Source: JASGDC01 sp047608145 (lineage in GTDB: Bacteria; Actinomycetota; Actinomycetes; Actinomycetales; Micrococcaceae). Taken from it: a stretch of DNA of 64,000 bases. Shown here piece by piece: positions 51,281-61,013 of this stretch. The position numbers and the translations under genes are program-made. Within the stretch, counting starts at the first letter, position 1, and every line of letters starts with the position of its first letter. The stretch is from positions 1 to 64,000 of the forward strand of contig JASGDC010000010.1 of NCBI GenBank assembly GCA_047608145.1. The letters run 5' to 3'. The notes beneath the pieces are model-generated. The model did no database searches and had not been told where the DNA came from. It saw only the letters and a program-made list of their open reading frames with translations.

Positions 51281-51952
51281 ATGGAAGAAAAGTGGGAAGA
51301 AGTTGATGATTTCTTAACGGCACAGCTAATTACTGAACCAGAAAGTTGTATTTGGGTACGCAAAGTGTCCGAAGAAGCTGATATGCCACCAATAGAGGTT
51401 ACTAGTTTGCAAGGTAAGTTCTTGGCAATGCAATGCCAGCTTATTGGAGCGAAGCGGGTGTTAGAATTAGGCACATTGGCAGGGTATAGTACTAGTTGGT
51501 TTGCTACCGCTGTACCTGACGATGGGGTAGTGCACACGATTGAATCTCGTGAGAGTCATATAGAAGTAGCCCAAAAGTCTTTCACACACCCAGATTTGAA
51601 AAATAAAGTAATCTTGCATCATGGCCAAGCGGCAGTGGTAATGAAGCATTTGCTTGAAAAGTCGGAACCAGCTTTTGATTTTATTTTTGTTGATGCAGAC
51701 AAACAAAGCTATCCAGAATATTTAGAGCTTGCCTTAAAACTCAGTCATGAAAATTCCACAATCATTATAGATAATACAATACGTCAAGGGGCAATCTTAG
51801 CCGATGTTCCAGAACGTAAAGTAAGTATTCACGGTTTAAAAAATCTTTATAAGCAAATCAAAAGCCACCCCGAGCTTGACGCTACAGTCTTGCAGACTGT
51901 AGGTGCCAAAGGTTGGGATGGCTTTATGATGATTAGGCGGAAGCCTTACTAG
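51281..51952 (+). CDS. SAM-dependent O-methyltransferase
   Basis: A 223-residue class I methyltransferase of the caffeoyl-CoA/catechol O-methyltransferase family: RVLELGTLAGYSTSWFA SAM motif, FDFIFVDADKQSYPEYLE metal/catalytic region and IIIDNTIRQGAI. Widely conserved in corynebacteria; substrate unknown. Its stop codon overlaps that of the convergent MFS gene (CTAG shared). Confidence 0.87.
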   Translation: MEEKWEEVDDFLTAQLITEPESCIWVRKVSEEADMPPIEVTSLQGKFLAMQCQLIGAKRVLELGTLAGYSTSWFATAVPDDGVVHTIESRESHIEVAQKSFTHPDLKNKVILHHGQAAVVMKHLLEKSEPAFDFIFVDADKQSYPEYLELALKLSHENSTIIIDNTIRQGAILADVPERKVSIHGLKNLYKQIKSHPELDATVLQTVGAKGWDGFMMIRRKPY

Positions 51953-54900
51953 TCATCTTTTGGCTTGCGTTCAACTTGGTCAGCTTCAGCAAGTGGCTGG
52001 TTGCTAGTTTTCAGCTCAGCATCGCCATGGATTTCTTCCGCATAAATTATTGAATTGCTTCGGTTTTCCATTGCTTTTTCAACTAGTGATTTTAGTTTGC
52101 TGAATCCGACTTGTGCTCCACTAGCTACAGTTTGAGCTCCTCCTTTAACTGTATCAATATTAGAAGATTCCAAAGATTCAGTATTTACTTCACCATCTTT
52201 AGTTAGATGTTCACGCTCAGTCTTAAATTCAGTGCTGTCGTAATTATCTTCAGTGGCTGTTGCCTTTGAGTTTCGTTTTTCGATAGTATCTTCAACTAGC
52301 GAAAATAGCTTACTGAACCCAGTTTGTGCTCCGTTAGTAATAGTCTGTGCGCCATTCTTAACCTGCTCAAAGCTTGGTAGCTTATCGCTAGCAGTTGACT
52401 TAACTTGCTCAAAAGTAGGTAGTTTTTCGCCAACTGTTGCTACAAGTTTACTGAAATCAAACTTAGATTTAGAAGTTTCTTCTGCCTCATAGTCATCACG
52501 AATAGTATCTGATGAATCAGCTTTTTTATCGTTACGAGTGTCAACTTCGATATCTTCAGTTTCAGTTGGGTTAGACTCAAGGTCTGCGTCACCTGAAGAA
52601 TCTGTAGTGCTTGCTGTCTCTTTATCTGATTTACTAGTACCTTCAGTAATTTCATCAGTTTCATCTGTACTAGCTTTTGTATCTAGATTTTCTGAATCTG
52701 AGTCAATAGCAGAAGCATGAGCGTCTTTATTTTCTTCAGCAGATGCTGACTCTACGTTTGTTTCCTTATGGTTATCAGTAGTTTCAGCAGTTTCTGCGTC
52801 AGAGTCGTGATGCTTTTTATGAGAGCTCGCTGCTGTAGTTGCTACTACTCCTGCATCTGCTGCTAGAGTAAGGTCTTTTGAAGATCCTTCTTTGTCCTCT
52901 TTACCTGAGTGGGTAGGGTCTTCGGCGTCAATATCATCAATATCAGCATTTAGTTCAACTTCATCATCGTTAGCTTTTGCATCTGTTGTATCAGATTCTT
53001 TTTCTTTAGTGTTTATAGAATCTTCACTATCTTTAGAAGCTCTAGCTTTATCAGGATCGATTACATCGAACTTCATAGTTTTTGCTTCAGTTGCATCTGA
53101 TTCAGTTTTAGCATCTTTATCATATTCAGCTGCTTTGTCAGCATCTTGTTTAGAATCTAAGCTAGCTGATTTATCAGATGCTTTACTATCTAGGTCAGGA
53201 TAAGCTTCTTTTCCAAGTTCAGCTTTGACTGTATTAGTATCGATTGCTGCTGTAGTAGTTTCGCTTTCGCGAGACTTATGATAGCGTTCAACATATTCTT
53301 CGTCAGTTTCATCTTCTTTGCGACCGAAGTGAACTGGAATTTCCATACTCTTTGAAGCTGCAAGTGCAGCAGCTTCTGCTTCATACTTTTCGTCAGGAGT
53401 TAATACGTTCTTCCTACCATCAGCATCAGTAGTTGCAGCGACCTCTGGTTTAACTTCAGACTCATCTGTAGTGCCAGTGCGAAGTGGTACTTGCTTGATG
53501 AATAGTGCGAAAATCACCGAAAGTCCTACACCAAGTGCTGAGTAGAAGAATACTCCGTGTAGACCATGCGCAATAGCGTGTTGGAAAATATCTACTGCTT
53601 GTGGTGGCAATGCAGCTACAGCCTTTGGTGATAGGTTTGCTCCACCAGAAAGGTTCATGTGTGCCGCCATTGGTCCAGCATTATCTCTAATGTAATCGCT
53701 CATATGGTGGTTATATAGGGAGCCTAGGATACTCATGCCTAGTGAACCACCCATACTCTGCATGAAAGTTGCAGCACCAGTTGCAGCTCCAAGGTTTTTA
53801 ACCTTTACAGAGTTTTGCGCAATTACCATAGTAATCTGCATCAAACAGCCCATACCAATACCAAGCACTATCATGTATAGCGATGTTGTTGTTTTAGAAG
53901 TATTAACATCCATAGTACCTAGTAAGTACATGCCGAATGCCATGATGATAGTACCGGCAATTGGGAAAATTTTGTACTTGCCAGTACGAGATACGATAGC
54001 ACCAGAAATGATAGTTACTGGCATCATTGATAGCATCAATGGCAACATCAAAAGACCAGAGTTAGTTGCGCTTTGTCCCTGTACATATTGCTGGAACTGA
54101 GGTAGGAACATGATGCTTCCGAATAGTCCGAAGCCAACTACGAAACGTAGGATTGCAGCCATTGTGAAGTTCATGTTTTTGAATACATTAAGTGGCATGA
54201 TTGGCTCATCAACGCGTAACTCCCACCAAACGAAAACTGGGAAAGCGATAACAGCTAAGATGCCAAGACCAATAATCTGTGATGAGTTCCAGTCGTAAGT
54301 TACGCCACCCCAGCTTGTGATTAGCACAATTGCTGTAATCCATAGTGACATTAATACTGCGCCAATCCAGTCAATTCTTGAGTCACCAATATCTGGAGTA
54401 GGTAGTTTCAATGTCTTTGCAATTACACCAAGTGCAATAAGACCTAGTGGTAGGTTGATGAAGAAGATCCAGTGCCAGCTCATATTATCGGTTATGTAAC
54501 CACCAATTAGTGGTCCGCCAACCATTGCTACTGGCTGCACAGCCATTAGATAACCTGTGTAACGGCTACGTTCGCGAGGTGGAATAACTGCTGCCATTGT
54601 TGAAATGATGTTTACCATCAGGCCACCAGCACCAATACCTTGAAAAGCGCGAGCAGCAATTAACTGACCCATGTCTGTAGATAAACCACAGGCAAATGAA
54701 CCAATTAAGAAAATTACAATTGAGATAATGAATACTATCTTACGGTTGTAAAGGTCACCCATTTTACCGAATAGTGGAGTGGAAACTGTAGTAGCTAGAA
54801 TATAAGCTGTAGTTACCCAAGTAAGGTGTTGTAAGCCACCCAAATCACCAACGATAGTAGGTAGTGCAGGACCGACAATTGTATTATCCAATGCCGCTAG

Positions 54901-54999
54901 TAGCATGGCAATCATCAAACCACTAATAATTACCAAACGCTGTTGGTGCGTAAACTCACTATGCGCAGTTTCAACAGTCATTTTTTGCTGAGTAGGCAT
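51949..54999 (-). CDS. DHA2-type MFS exporter with a long acidic C-terminal tail
   Basis: Residues 1 to about 505 are a 14-helix drug:H+ antiporter of the EmrB/QacA group (LDNTIVGPALPTIVGDLG motif C-like start, GKMGDLYNRKIVFI motif A). The remaining 510 residues are cytoplasmic by prediction, very rich in Asp, Glu, Ser, Thr and Lys, and probably disordered. Near the end a unit of about 29 residues occurs twice (GAQTITNGAQTGFSKLFSLVE and GAQTVASGAQVGFSKLKSLVE). Normal family members end near 500-550. Divergent from a TetR gene that likely controls it. Confidence 0.88.
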   Translation of the reverse strand: MPTQQKMTVETAHSEFTHQQRLVIISGLMIAMLLAALDNTIVGPALPTIVGDLGGLQHLTWVTTAYILATTVSTPLFGKMGDLYNRKIVFIISIVIFLIGSFACGLSTDMGQLIAARAFQGIGAGGLMVNIISTMAAVIPPRERSRYTGYLMAVQPVAMVGGPLIGGYITDNMSWHWIFFINLPLGLIALGVIAKTLKLPTPDIGDSRIDWIGAVLMSLWITAIVLITSWGGVTYDWNSSQIIGLGILAVIAFPVFVWWELRVDEPIMPLNVFKNMNFTMAAILRFVVGFGLFGSIMFLPQFQQYVQGQSATNSGLLMLPLMLSMMPVTIISGAIVSRTGKYKIFPIAGTIIMAFGMYLLGTMDVNTSKTTTSLYMIVLGIGMGCLMQITMVIAQNSVKVKNLGAATGAATFMQSMGGSLGMSILGSLYNHHMSDYIRDNAGPMAAHMNLSGGANLSPKAVAALPPQAVDIFQHAIAHGLHGVFFYSALGVGLSVIFALFIKQVPLRTGTTDESEVKPEVAATTDADGRKNVLTPDEKYEAEAAALAASKSMEIPVHFGRKEDETDEEYVERYHKSRESETTTAAIDTNTVKAELGKEAYPDLDSKASDKSASLDSKQDADKAAEYDKDAKTESDATEAKTMKFDVIDPDKARASKDSEDSINTKEKESDTTDAKANDDEVELNADIDDIDAEDPTHSGKEDKEGSSKDLTLAADAGVVATTAASSHKKHHDSDAETAETTDNHKETNVESASAEENKDAHASAIDSDSENLDTKASTDETDEITEGTSKSDKETASTTDSSGDADLESNPTETEDIEVDTRNDKKADSSDTIRDDYEAEETSKSKFDFSKLVATVGEKLPTFEQVKSTASDKLPSFEQVKNGAQTITNGAQTGFSKLFSLVEDTIEKRNSKATATEDNYDSTEFKTEREHLTKDGEVNTESLESSNIDTVKGGAQTVASGAQVGFSKLKSLVEKAMENRSNSIIYAEEIHGDAELKTSNQPLAEADQVERKPKDD

Positions 55000-55066
55000 T
55001 AAGATCCTCCTAAATAAAAATTAGACATAAATTTGGAATTTTAAAAATTAACATTCAATGACTACT

Positions 55067-55113
55067 TTACCGACCGTTCAGTTAAAAGTCCAACATTTTT
55101 TGTTAGAATGTTG
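55067..55113. promoter_or_regulatory. Operator region between the MFS and TetR genes
   Basis: TTACCGACCGTTCAGTTAA (55067-55085) has the ACCGA...TCAGT half-site pattern common for actinobacterial TetR operators. A second dyad, CAACATT/AATGTTG (55091-55097, 55107-55113), ends 2 bases before the tetR ATG. A -10 box TAGAAT (55104-55109) would start the tetR mRNA at its ATG (leaderless). Confidence 0.6.
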
Positions 55114-55115
55114 CT

Positions 55116-55667
55116 ATGAGTAAAGAGCGTATATTGAACAATGCAATCGCAATGTTCACAGAAGAGGGATACGATAAGGTATCTATGCGCGAAATAGCTG
55201 AAGCAGCTGGTGTTACTAAGCCAGCACTTTACTATCATTTTAAAAGCAAAGAAGATATTGTTGCTACTTATTTAGAGAATTACTTGCAAAAGCATAAAGA
55301 ACTTATTAATTGGGTTCAAAATACTAAAGGTACTAGTAGCGCAGAATTAGTTAAAGTTTATTGTGATTTTTCCAGAGAAACTGGACCAGAAGTCATGGCG
55401 TTTATTAGACGTAACCATCGAGTAGTTCGCGATTTAATTAAAGCTAAGACAATTGATGAAGATATTGATGCCATTGGTGAAATCCTAACTCATATTGTCA
55501 CTAAAGAGTGGGAGCTAGAAAAGCCTGACTTGGCTATTAAAACTCGTGTTCGGATGGTATTAGTTGGTATCATTTTGGGAGTACGTAGCTCTAATAAAAA
55601 AAATGATGAAGATGCCACTTTTGAAGAGATTCAAAAGGCAGCAAATATTTTATTAGCCAAACCTTAA
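55116..55667 (+). CDS. TetR-family repressor
   Basis: A 183-residue regulator with an N-terminal TetR helix-turn-helix (SMREIAEAAGVTKPALYYHFKSKEDI) and a ligand-binding C-terminal part. Divergent from the MFS exporter and 9 bases before alr, so it probably represses the exporter and itself, and transcription may run on into alr. Confidence 0.9.
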   Translation: MSKERILNNAIAMFTEEGYDKVSMREIAEAAGVTKPALYYHFKSKEDIVATYLENYLQKHKELINWVQNTKGTSSAELVKVYCDFSRETGPEVMAFIRRNHRVVRDLIKAKTIDEDIDAIGEILTHIVTKEWELEKPDLAIKTRVRMVLVGIILGVRSSNKKNDEDATFEEIQKAANILLAKP

Positions 55668-55676
55668 GGATAATTA

Positions 55677-56810
55677 ATGGACCGCGCCGCATATATAAAT
55701 TTGGATGCCATTAGTCATAATATTTCTACTTTTAAAAAACACACTAAGACTAGTGTTATGGTAGTAGTTAAGGCTAATGCCTATGGTCACGCCAGTTCAG
55801 CGGATGATATAGCTGAAATTGTTGCTGCAGCAGAAATTGGTGGGGCAGATTATGCTGGTGTCGCACATGTTGACGAAGCAATTACATTGCGAAAAGCTGG
55901 TGTCAAACTTCCAATATTGGCTTGGCTACACACTCCTACTTCTAATTTTGCGCAGGCAACAGATTTGGATATTGAAATTGGTATCAGTAGTTATTTAGAT
56001 TTAACTAAATGTACAAAATTAAGTAAGACACCAGTGGTGCATATTAAACTAGATACCGGTTTAGGACGCAATGGTATTACTAAAGCTGAACAATTAGGTA
56101 TTTTTACTAAATCTTTAAAACTGCAGGAACAAGGTGTAATCAAAGTTAAAGGAATTTTTTCACACTTTGCAGTAGCTGATGAGCCAACACGTACAGAAAC
56201 TACGGAACAGCTTAATGAATTTAAAGCAGCTATAAAGTTGGCAAAAAGTATTGGTTTAGAGTTTGAAGTTAAACATATAGCTAATACTGCTGCAGCAATA
56301 ACTCGACCAGATACTTATTTTGATATGGTCCGAGTGGGGATTGGTGCTTATGGTTTAAAGCCTCTTGCCACAGACTTGCCATTGCAACCAACCATGACTT
56401 TCAAGACTTATATTTCTAAAGTGAAAAAAGTGGAAGCTGACCAGGGAGTTTCTTATGGCTTGAACTACAAAACAAAGACTGAAACTACTCTTGGCTTAGT
56501 GCCAGTTGGTTATGCGGACGGTATCCCACGAACTAGTAAGTTAGGTCCAGTTAAGTATCGAGGTAGAACTTATCAAGTAATTGGTAATGTAGCGATGGAT
56601 CAAGTGGTAATTGATTTTGAAGATTCTGATAGCACCGACTATGAAGTTAATGCTAGCGATCAAAGTCTTAATGAAGTGATAGTTTTTGGTGACACTGAGC
56701 CAACTGCCGATGATTGGGGTAAAGCAGCTGGCACGATTAACTATGAGATTGTTACTCGTATCGGAGCACGTGTACCACGCGTATTAATGAAAGGTGGACA
56801 TGCAATTTAA
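55677..56810 (+). CDS. alr: Alanine racemase
   Basis: PLP enzyme making D-alanine for peptidoglycan. 377 residues. PLP-lysine motif VVVKANAYGHA, catalytic tyrosine region (GVSYGLNYKT), and C-terminal RVPRVLMKG. AAGGATAATTA precedes the ATG. The tsaE start overlaps its end. The order alr-tsaE-tsaB-rimI-tsaD is conserved in actinobacteria. Confidence 0.95.
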   Translation: MDRAAYINLDAISHNISTFKKHTKTSVMVVVKANAYGHASSADDIAEIVAAAEIGGADYAGVAHVDEAITLRKAGVKLPILAWLHTPTSNFAQATDLDIEIGISSYLDLTKCTKLSKTPVVHIKLDTGLGRNGITKAEQLGIFTKSLKLQEQGVIKVKGIFSHFAVADEPTRTETTEQLNEFKAAIKLAKSIGLEFEVKHIANTAAAITRPDTYFDMVRVGIGAYGLKPLATDLPLQPTMTFKTYISKVKKVEADQGVSYGLNYKTKTETTLGLVPVGYADGIPRTSKLGPVKYRGRTYQVIGNVAMDQVVIDFEDSDSTDYEVNASDQSLNEVIVFGDTEPTADDWGKAAGTINYEIVTRIGARVPRVLMKGGHAI

Positions 56811-57261
56811 TTGTGCTTCTGTTGATAAGACGCAAGAATTGGCAGCTAAATTAGGTGAAGAATTGCGTGCTGGTGATGTGCTCATTCTTAGTGGTGATTT
56901 AGGGGCAGGGAAGACGACCTTTACGCAAGGTATTGCCAAGGGAATGCAAGTGCGTGCAGGTATTATTTCACCTACTTTTGTTATTGCAAGAAATCATCCT
57001 AGTTTAATCTCGGGACCAAATTTGGTGCATATTGATGCTTATCGATTAAATTCTGCAGATGAATTATACGATTTGGACATTGAAAGCGATTTAGGAGATT
57101 CAGTATTGGTTGCAGAATGGGGAGATGGTTTCGTCGAAGAATTTAGTGACTCCTATCTACGTATTATGATTAACCGTGGAACGGGGGAACGCGATGAAAG
57201 TCGTGCCATTACTATTGAACCTCATGGGCCTCGCTGGGAAGGTTGGGAATTAACAGTATGA
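56800..57261 (+). CDS. tsaE: tRNA threonylcarbamoyladenosine synthesis ATPase TsaE
   Basis: P-loop ATPase that works with TsaB and TsaD in forming t6A37 on ANN-decoding tRNAs. Walker A GDLGAGKTTFTQGIA; typical SPTFVIAR and HIDAYRL segments; 153 residues. I prefer the ATG at 56800 (AAGG five bases upstream) over a GTG at 56794. Overlaps alr by 11 bases and tsaB by 4. Confidence 0.92.
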   Translation: MQFNCASVDKTQELAAKLGEELRAGDVLILSGDLGAGKTTFTQGIAKGMQVRAGIISPTFVIARNHPSLISGPNLVHIDAYRLNSADELYDLDIESDLGDSVLVAEWGDGFVEEFSDSYLRIMINRGTGERDESRAITIEPHGPRWEGWELTV

Positions 57262-57857
57262 AGTTACTAGTTTTAGATACCTCAAGTATCTGCCAAGCTG
57301 CGGTAGTAACAACTGATAAAGTGCTTTCTATGGCTCAAGTAGTTAGTATGAAACATCATGCAGAAGAGATTGCCAATGTAGCTAACGGAGCATTAAAAGA
57401 GGCTGGAATTGCGAAACCTGATGCAATATTAGTGGGAACTGGGCCAGGTCCTTTTACTGGTCTTCGCGTCGGAATTGCAACAGGACAGGCCGTAGCTTTT
57501 GCTTGGAATATTCCACTTTATGGGTTAATGAGTCACTATGGCTTTGCCGCTGGTGGAGAATTTATTGCTTTGAGTGATGCTAGGCGTAAAGAATTTTACT
57601 GGTCACAATTTAAAGACGGTAGGTTAGTTGATGGGCCACAAGTGGCTAAACGTGACACTTTACCAGATTTACCTACTGTAGGTTTTGAAAATGAACCACT
57701 TTATACGGATGCAGGGATTCTAGGCGTACAAGCTTTAACGCTGATTAATGATGGTAAAGATTTGTCAGATATAAATCCATATTATTTACGTGAGCCTGAT
57801 GCGAAAGTACCTAACTTAAAGAAAAAGGTATTAGGTGGTCGAGGTAAAAAGGCTTGA
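57258..57857 (+). CDS. tsaB: t6A synthesis protein TsaB
   Basis: Non-catalytic partner and dimer mate of TsaD. ASKHA fold with MKLLVLDTSSICQAAV at the start and GTGPGPFTGLRVGIATGQAVAF. 199 residues. The ATG at 57258 forms the classical ATGA overlap with the tsaE stop. Its own stop overlaps the rimI start by one base. Confidence 0.93.
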   Translation: MKLLVLDTSSICQAAVVTTDKVLSMAQVVSMKHHAEEIANVANGALKEAGIAKPDAILVGTGPGPFTGLRVGIATGQAVAFAWNIPLYGLMSHYGFAAGGEFIALSDARRKEFYWSQFKDGRLVDGPQVAKRDTLPDLPTVGFENEPLYTDAGILGVQALTLINDGKDLSDINPYYLREPDAKVPNLKKKVLGGRGKKA

Positions 57858-58279
57858 TGGAATATCAAATCCGTAAGTGTGAAGCACGAGATTTAAAGAC
57901 TTTGCATAATTTAGAGCAGCAAATTTTCCCAGAAGATGCCTGGAGCTACAAACTCTTTGAAGCTGAGTTTAACCAGAAAAATACTAAATATTATGTAGCT
58001 GAAACCGATAAAATTGTTGGTTATGCTGGCATTGCTAATGGGCCAGATTATAGTGATATTATGACTTTGGCAGTTTTACCAAAGTATAGAAAACAAGGGA
58101 TTGCAAAAGAGTTACTTACTAGATTATTGGCGCAAACTGAAACTAGAATTCTTCTGGAAGTGTGTGAAGATAACCAAGCTGCGATAAAGTTGTATCAACA
58201 GTTTGGATTTAACATAATTGATGTGCGAAAAAGATATTACCCAGATCAAAAAAATGCGATGGTGATGATGCGTGGCTAA
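57857..58279 (+). CDS. rimI: Ribosomal-protein N-acetyltransferase RimI-like
   Basis: GNAT acetyltransferase of 140 residues; acetyl-CoA site LAVLPKYRKQGIAKELLTRLL and C-terminal YQQFGFNIIDVRKRYYP. In this gene order the protein is annotated RimI (acetylation of ribosomal protein bS18 N-terminal Ala in E. coli), but targets in actinobacteria may be broader. The tsaD GTG start lies 8 bases inside its end. Confidence 0.88.
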   Translation: MEYQIRKCEARDLKTLHNLEQQIFPEDAWSYKLFEAEFNQKNTKYYVAETDKIVGYAGIANGPDYSDIMTLAVLPKYRKQGIAKELLTRLLAQTETRILLEVCEDNQAAIKLYQQFGFNIIDVRKRYYPDQKNAMVMMRG

Positions 58280-59321
58280 CAACCCAATAGTATTAGGTAT
58301 TGAAACTTCTTGTGATGAGACTGGTGTAGGTATTGTAAAAGGTACCGAACTGCTTTCAAATGTTGTGTCATCATCAATGGAACAGCATGTGAAATTTGGT
58401 GGCGTGATTCCAGAAATTGCCACTCGTGCACACTTGCAAGCTATGCAACCAACTATCAAACAAGCTTTAAAAGATGCTGATCTAGAACTTGAAGACATCG
58501 ATGCTATTGCAGTTACTGCAGGGCCAGGATTAGCAAGTGCCTTAATGGTAGGAGTAGCTGCTGCCAAAGGTTTAGCTCTTGCTACTGGAAAACCACTTTA
58601 TGGAGTTAATCATTTGGCTGCTCATATTGGTGTAGGAGTTCTTAACGGTGAGGAACTTCCAGAAAATTTAGGAGCGGTTTTAGTTTCTGGTGGACATACT
58701 GAAATTTTGAAGATTAAATCATTAACTAGTGATATTTCACTACTAGGAGCCACTATTGATGATGCAGCAGGCGAAGCCTTTGATAAAGTTGCTAGGTCTG
58801 TCGGACTTAATTATCCTGGTGGGCCAGTAATTGATAAGTATGCAAAATTAGGAAATCCAAAAGCAATTCGTTTTCCTCGTGGTTTGACTGCAGGTAAGGA
58901 TTTAGAACGTAACCGTTATAATTTTTCTTTCTCAGGGCTTAAAACCGCAGTAGCACGCTGGGTAGAGCAACGCGAATTAGATGGAGAAGAAATTCCAGTT
59001 GCTGATGTTTGTGCGTCATTTCAAGAAGCAGTCGCTGATGTCATTGCGTTTAAGACTATTCTGGCTTGTAAAGAAAATGATACTGAACATTTACTTTTAG
59101 GTGGTGGTGTAGCTGCAAATTCAAGAGTGCGGGCACTATTGCAAGAACGCTGCACTGAAAATGGGATTAGTTTAAGAATTCCACCTTTTGAACTATGTAC
59201 AGATAATGGTGCGATGGTAGCGGCATTAGGTTCCCAGCTTGTTATGGCTGGAGTTAAGCCATCAAGGTTAAATTTTGGGCCAGATTCTTCATTGCCAGTA
59301 ACTGAAATTCATGTGACTTAA
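58272..59321 (+). CDS. tsaD: tRNA N6-adenosine threonylcarbamoyltransferase TsaD
   Basis: Catalytic subunit transferring threonylcarbamoyl to A37. 349 residues; VLGIETSCDETGVGIV start, metal-binding histidines in NHLAAHIGVG, SGGHTEIL and LLGGGVAANSRVR. GTG start overlaps rimI by 8 bases. Ends the t6A cluster. Confidence 0.96.
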   Translation: MANNPIVLGIETSCDETGVGIVKGTELLSNVVSSSMEQHVKFGGVIPEIATRAHLQAMQPTIKQALKDADLELEDIDAIAVTAGPGLASALMVGVAAAKGLALATGKPLYGVNHLAAHIGVGVLNGEELPENLGAVLVSGGHTEILKIKSLTSDISLLGATIDDAAGEAFDKVARSVGLNYPGGPVIDKYAKLGNPKAIRFPRGLTAGKDLERNRYNFSFSGLKTAVARWVEQRELDGEEIPVADVCASFQEAVADVIAFKTILACKENDTEHLLLGGGVAANSRVRALLQERCTENGISLRIPPFELCTDNGAMVAALGSQLVMAGVKPSRLNFGPDSSLPVTEIHVT

Positions 59322-59346
59322 TTAACATCAAGATTACCTAATTAAC

Positions 59347-59375
59347 AATTCTAATTAGAATTCCGCATGTATAAT
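59347..59375 (+). promoter_or_regulatory. Palindrome and -10 box before the GH3 lipoprotein gene
   Basis: AATTCTAATTAGAATT (59347-59362) is a perfect 16-base palindrome in the -35 region of a TATAAT box (59370-59375). The -10 lies 7 bases before the GTG (59382), so the transcript should be leaderless. The palindrome is a plausible operator. Confidence 0.55.
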
Positions 59376-59381
59376 AACTAG

Positions 59382-61013
59382 GTGCGTAAATCTACAAAGA
59401 TCATAACAGTAGCTGTAAGTTTGATGGCTTTAACCGCTTGTGGTGGTGCTCCAGGATGGACTAGAGACAATCCTACGGCAAACCCAAGTGCTTCTCCTTC
59501 ACAACCAGCAAAATTACCATGGGGTCCTAGTGTGAAAAACCAGGAACAAGCTAAAGCTCTCGTGGCAAAAATGAGTTTGCAGCATAAAGCTGGACAAGTT
59601 ATTGTGGGGCAGTATTCTGGTCAAGATCCTACGCAGGTTACGCAACAAATAAAAAGTATCCACATGGGTGGTGCCATTATGATGGGGGACAATATAGTCA
59701 CTGATGCTAATGGCAATATGGATCCAGCTGGCACGGCTGCGGTAGTTAAAGGCTTTAATGATGCTGCAAAAGCCGATGGTAGAAGTTATGGTGCCATGGT
59801 TGGGACTGATCAAGAAGGTGGTGCTGTTGCACGTTTAACCCAACCAGCTACACTATGGCCAAATGCGATGGCATATGGTGCTTCAGCAAGTCCGGCAGTA
59901 ACTAAAGAAGCAAATAGGGGTATAGCAACAGAGGTCGCAGATTTAGGTTTCAATATTGATTATGCGCCAGACACTGATTTAACCGTCGGTGCTGATGATC
60001 CAGCTATTAACGTACGCTCAATGACTTCTAGTCCAACATTAAGCACCAAATTAGTACCAGCAGCAATACAGGGAATGATTGAAGGTGGAGTAATACCTTC
60101 AGCGAAGCATTTCCCAGGGCATGGTTCAGTGGCTTCAGATTCGCACTTAGGGCTGCCGCTACAGAATGCATCAGTTGCAGATTTACAGAAGCGTGACTGG
60201 GTACCTTTCAAAGCTGCAATCGATGCTGGTACTCCGATGATTATGATGGGACATATAAACGTTCCAGCGCTACAACCTGGAGTGCCTTCTTCATTGTCAA
60301 AACCAGCTTATGATGCTTTAAGAAAGTTAGGTTTCAAAGGTGTCATAACTACTGACTCATTGAGTATGGAAGGTGTGACTGACCAAGCTGATTCCGCAGC
60401 TTCTGCTGTCAAAGCTCTTAATGCTGGTGCTGATATCTTGTTGATGCCACCAGATGCAAATCAGGCTTATCAAGCTATTGTCAGTGGTGTACAAAATGGT
60501 CAAATTCCAGCAGCTCGTCTTAATGATGCAGTTACAAAGGTAGTGACAATGATGCTTTGGCAAAAAGAGCGACAAAAAGCGCCAAACCCTGCTGCGGTTG
60601 GTAGTCAAGCAGCAGTTGCAGATAAAGTTTCAGCGGCAGGCTTAACAGTTGTTTCTGGTAAATGCCAGGTTAATTTATTAAATGGTCAAGTGCAGATTGT
60701 TGGTGGTTCTGAGGACGATAATGCTGCAGCAGTAGCAGCTGCGCAAGCAGCAGGTGTAACTGTTGGTTCAGGTGGTCCAGTGCTTGCTATTGATTCAGGT
60801 TCTGGCGGAGTTTCTGGTGATATTGTGGTTGCTACTGATACTCCATGGAGTTTGGGCACTACTGATGCTGCAGATACTAAAGTGTTGATATACGGGCATA
60901 ACCCCGGCGCATTCAAAGCATTATTCAGCTATTTGACTGGTAAACAAAAAGCTACTGGTGTTTTGCCAGTGCCAATTCAAGGTATTGATTCAAAGGCAAG
61001 GTGTACTCCATAA
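59382..61013 (+). CDS. GH3 beta-N-acetylhexosaminidase lipoprotein (LpqI/NagZ-like)
   Basis: A 543-residue lipoprotein (lipobox LTAC, Cys20) with a glycoside hydrolase family 3 domain. Core NagZ motifs are seen: GTDQEGGAVARL, KHFPGHGSVASDSHLGLP (catalytic His/Asp dyad loop) and the nucleophile region GVITTDSLSMEGV. Mycobacterial LpqI, the likely counterpart, releases N-acetylglucosamine during wall recycling. A C-terminal alpha/beta domain (about 420-543) follows. GTG start; its end overlaps the next gene by 13 bases. Confidence 0.88.
   Translation: MRKSTKIITVAVSLMALTACGGAPGWTRDNPTANPSASPSQPAKLPWGPSVKNQEQAKALVAKMSLQHKAGQVIVGQYSGQDPTQVTQQIKSIHMGGAIMMGDNIVTDANGNMDPAGTAAVVKGFNDAAKADGRSYGAMVGTDQEGGAVARLTQPATLWPNAMAYGASASPAVTKEANRGIATEVADLGFNIDYAPDTDLTVGADDPAINVRSMTSSPTLSTKLVPAAIQGMIEGGVIPSAKHFPGHGSVASDSHLGLPLQNASVADLQKRDWVPFKAAIDAGTPMIMMGHINVPALQPGVPSSLSKPAYDALRKLGFKGVITTDSLSMEGVTDQADSAASAVKALNAGADILLMPPDANQAYQAIVSGVQNGQIPAARLNDAVTKVVTMMLWQKERQKAPNPAAVGSQAAVADKVSAAGLTVVSGKCQVNLLNGQVQIVGGSEDDNAAAVAAAQAAGVTVGSGGPVLAIDSGSGGVSGDIVVATDTPWSLGTTDAADTKVLIYGHNPGAFKALFSYLTGKQKATGVLPVPIQGIDSKARCTP

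Noticed and set aside
52253..53203. Several plus-strand Ser/Val-rich open frames inside the MFS gene
   Set aside because: They are mirror images of the Asp/Glu/Ser-rich low-complexity tail on the opposite strand.
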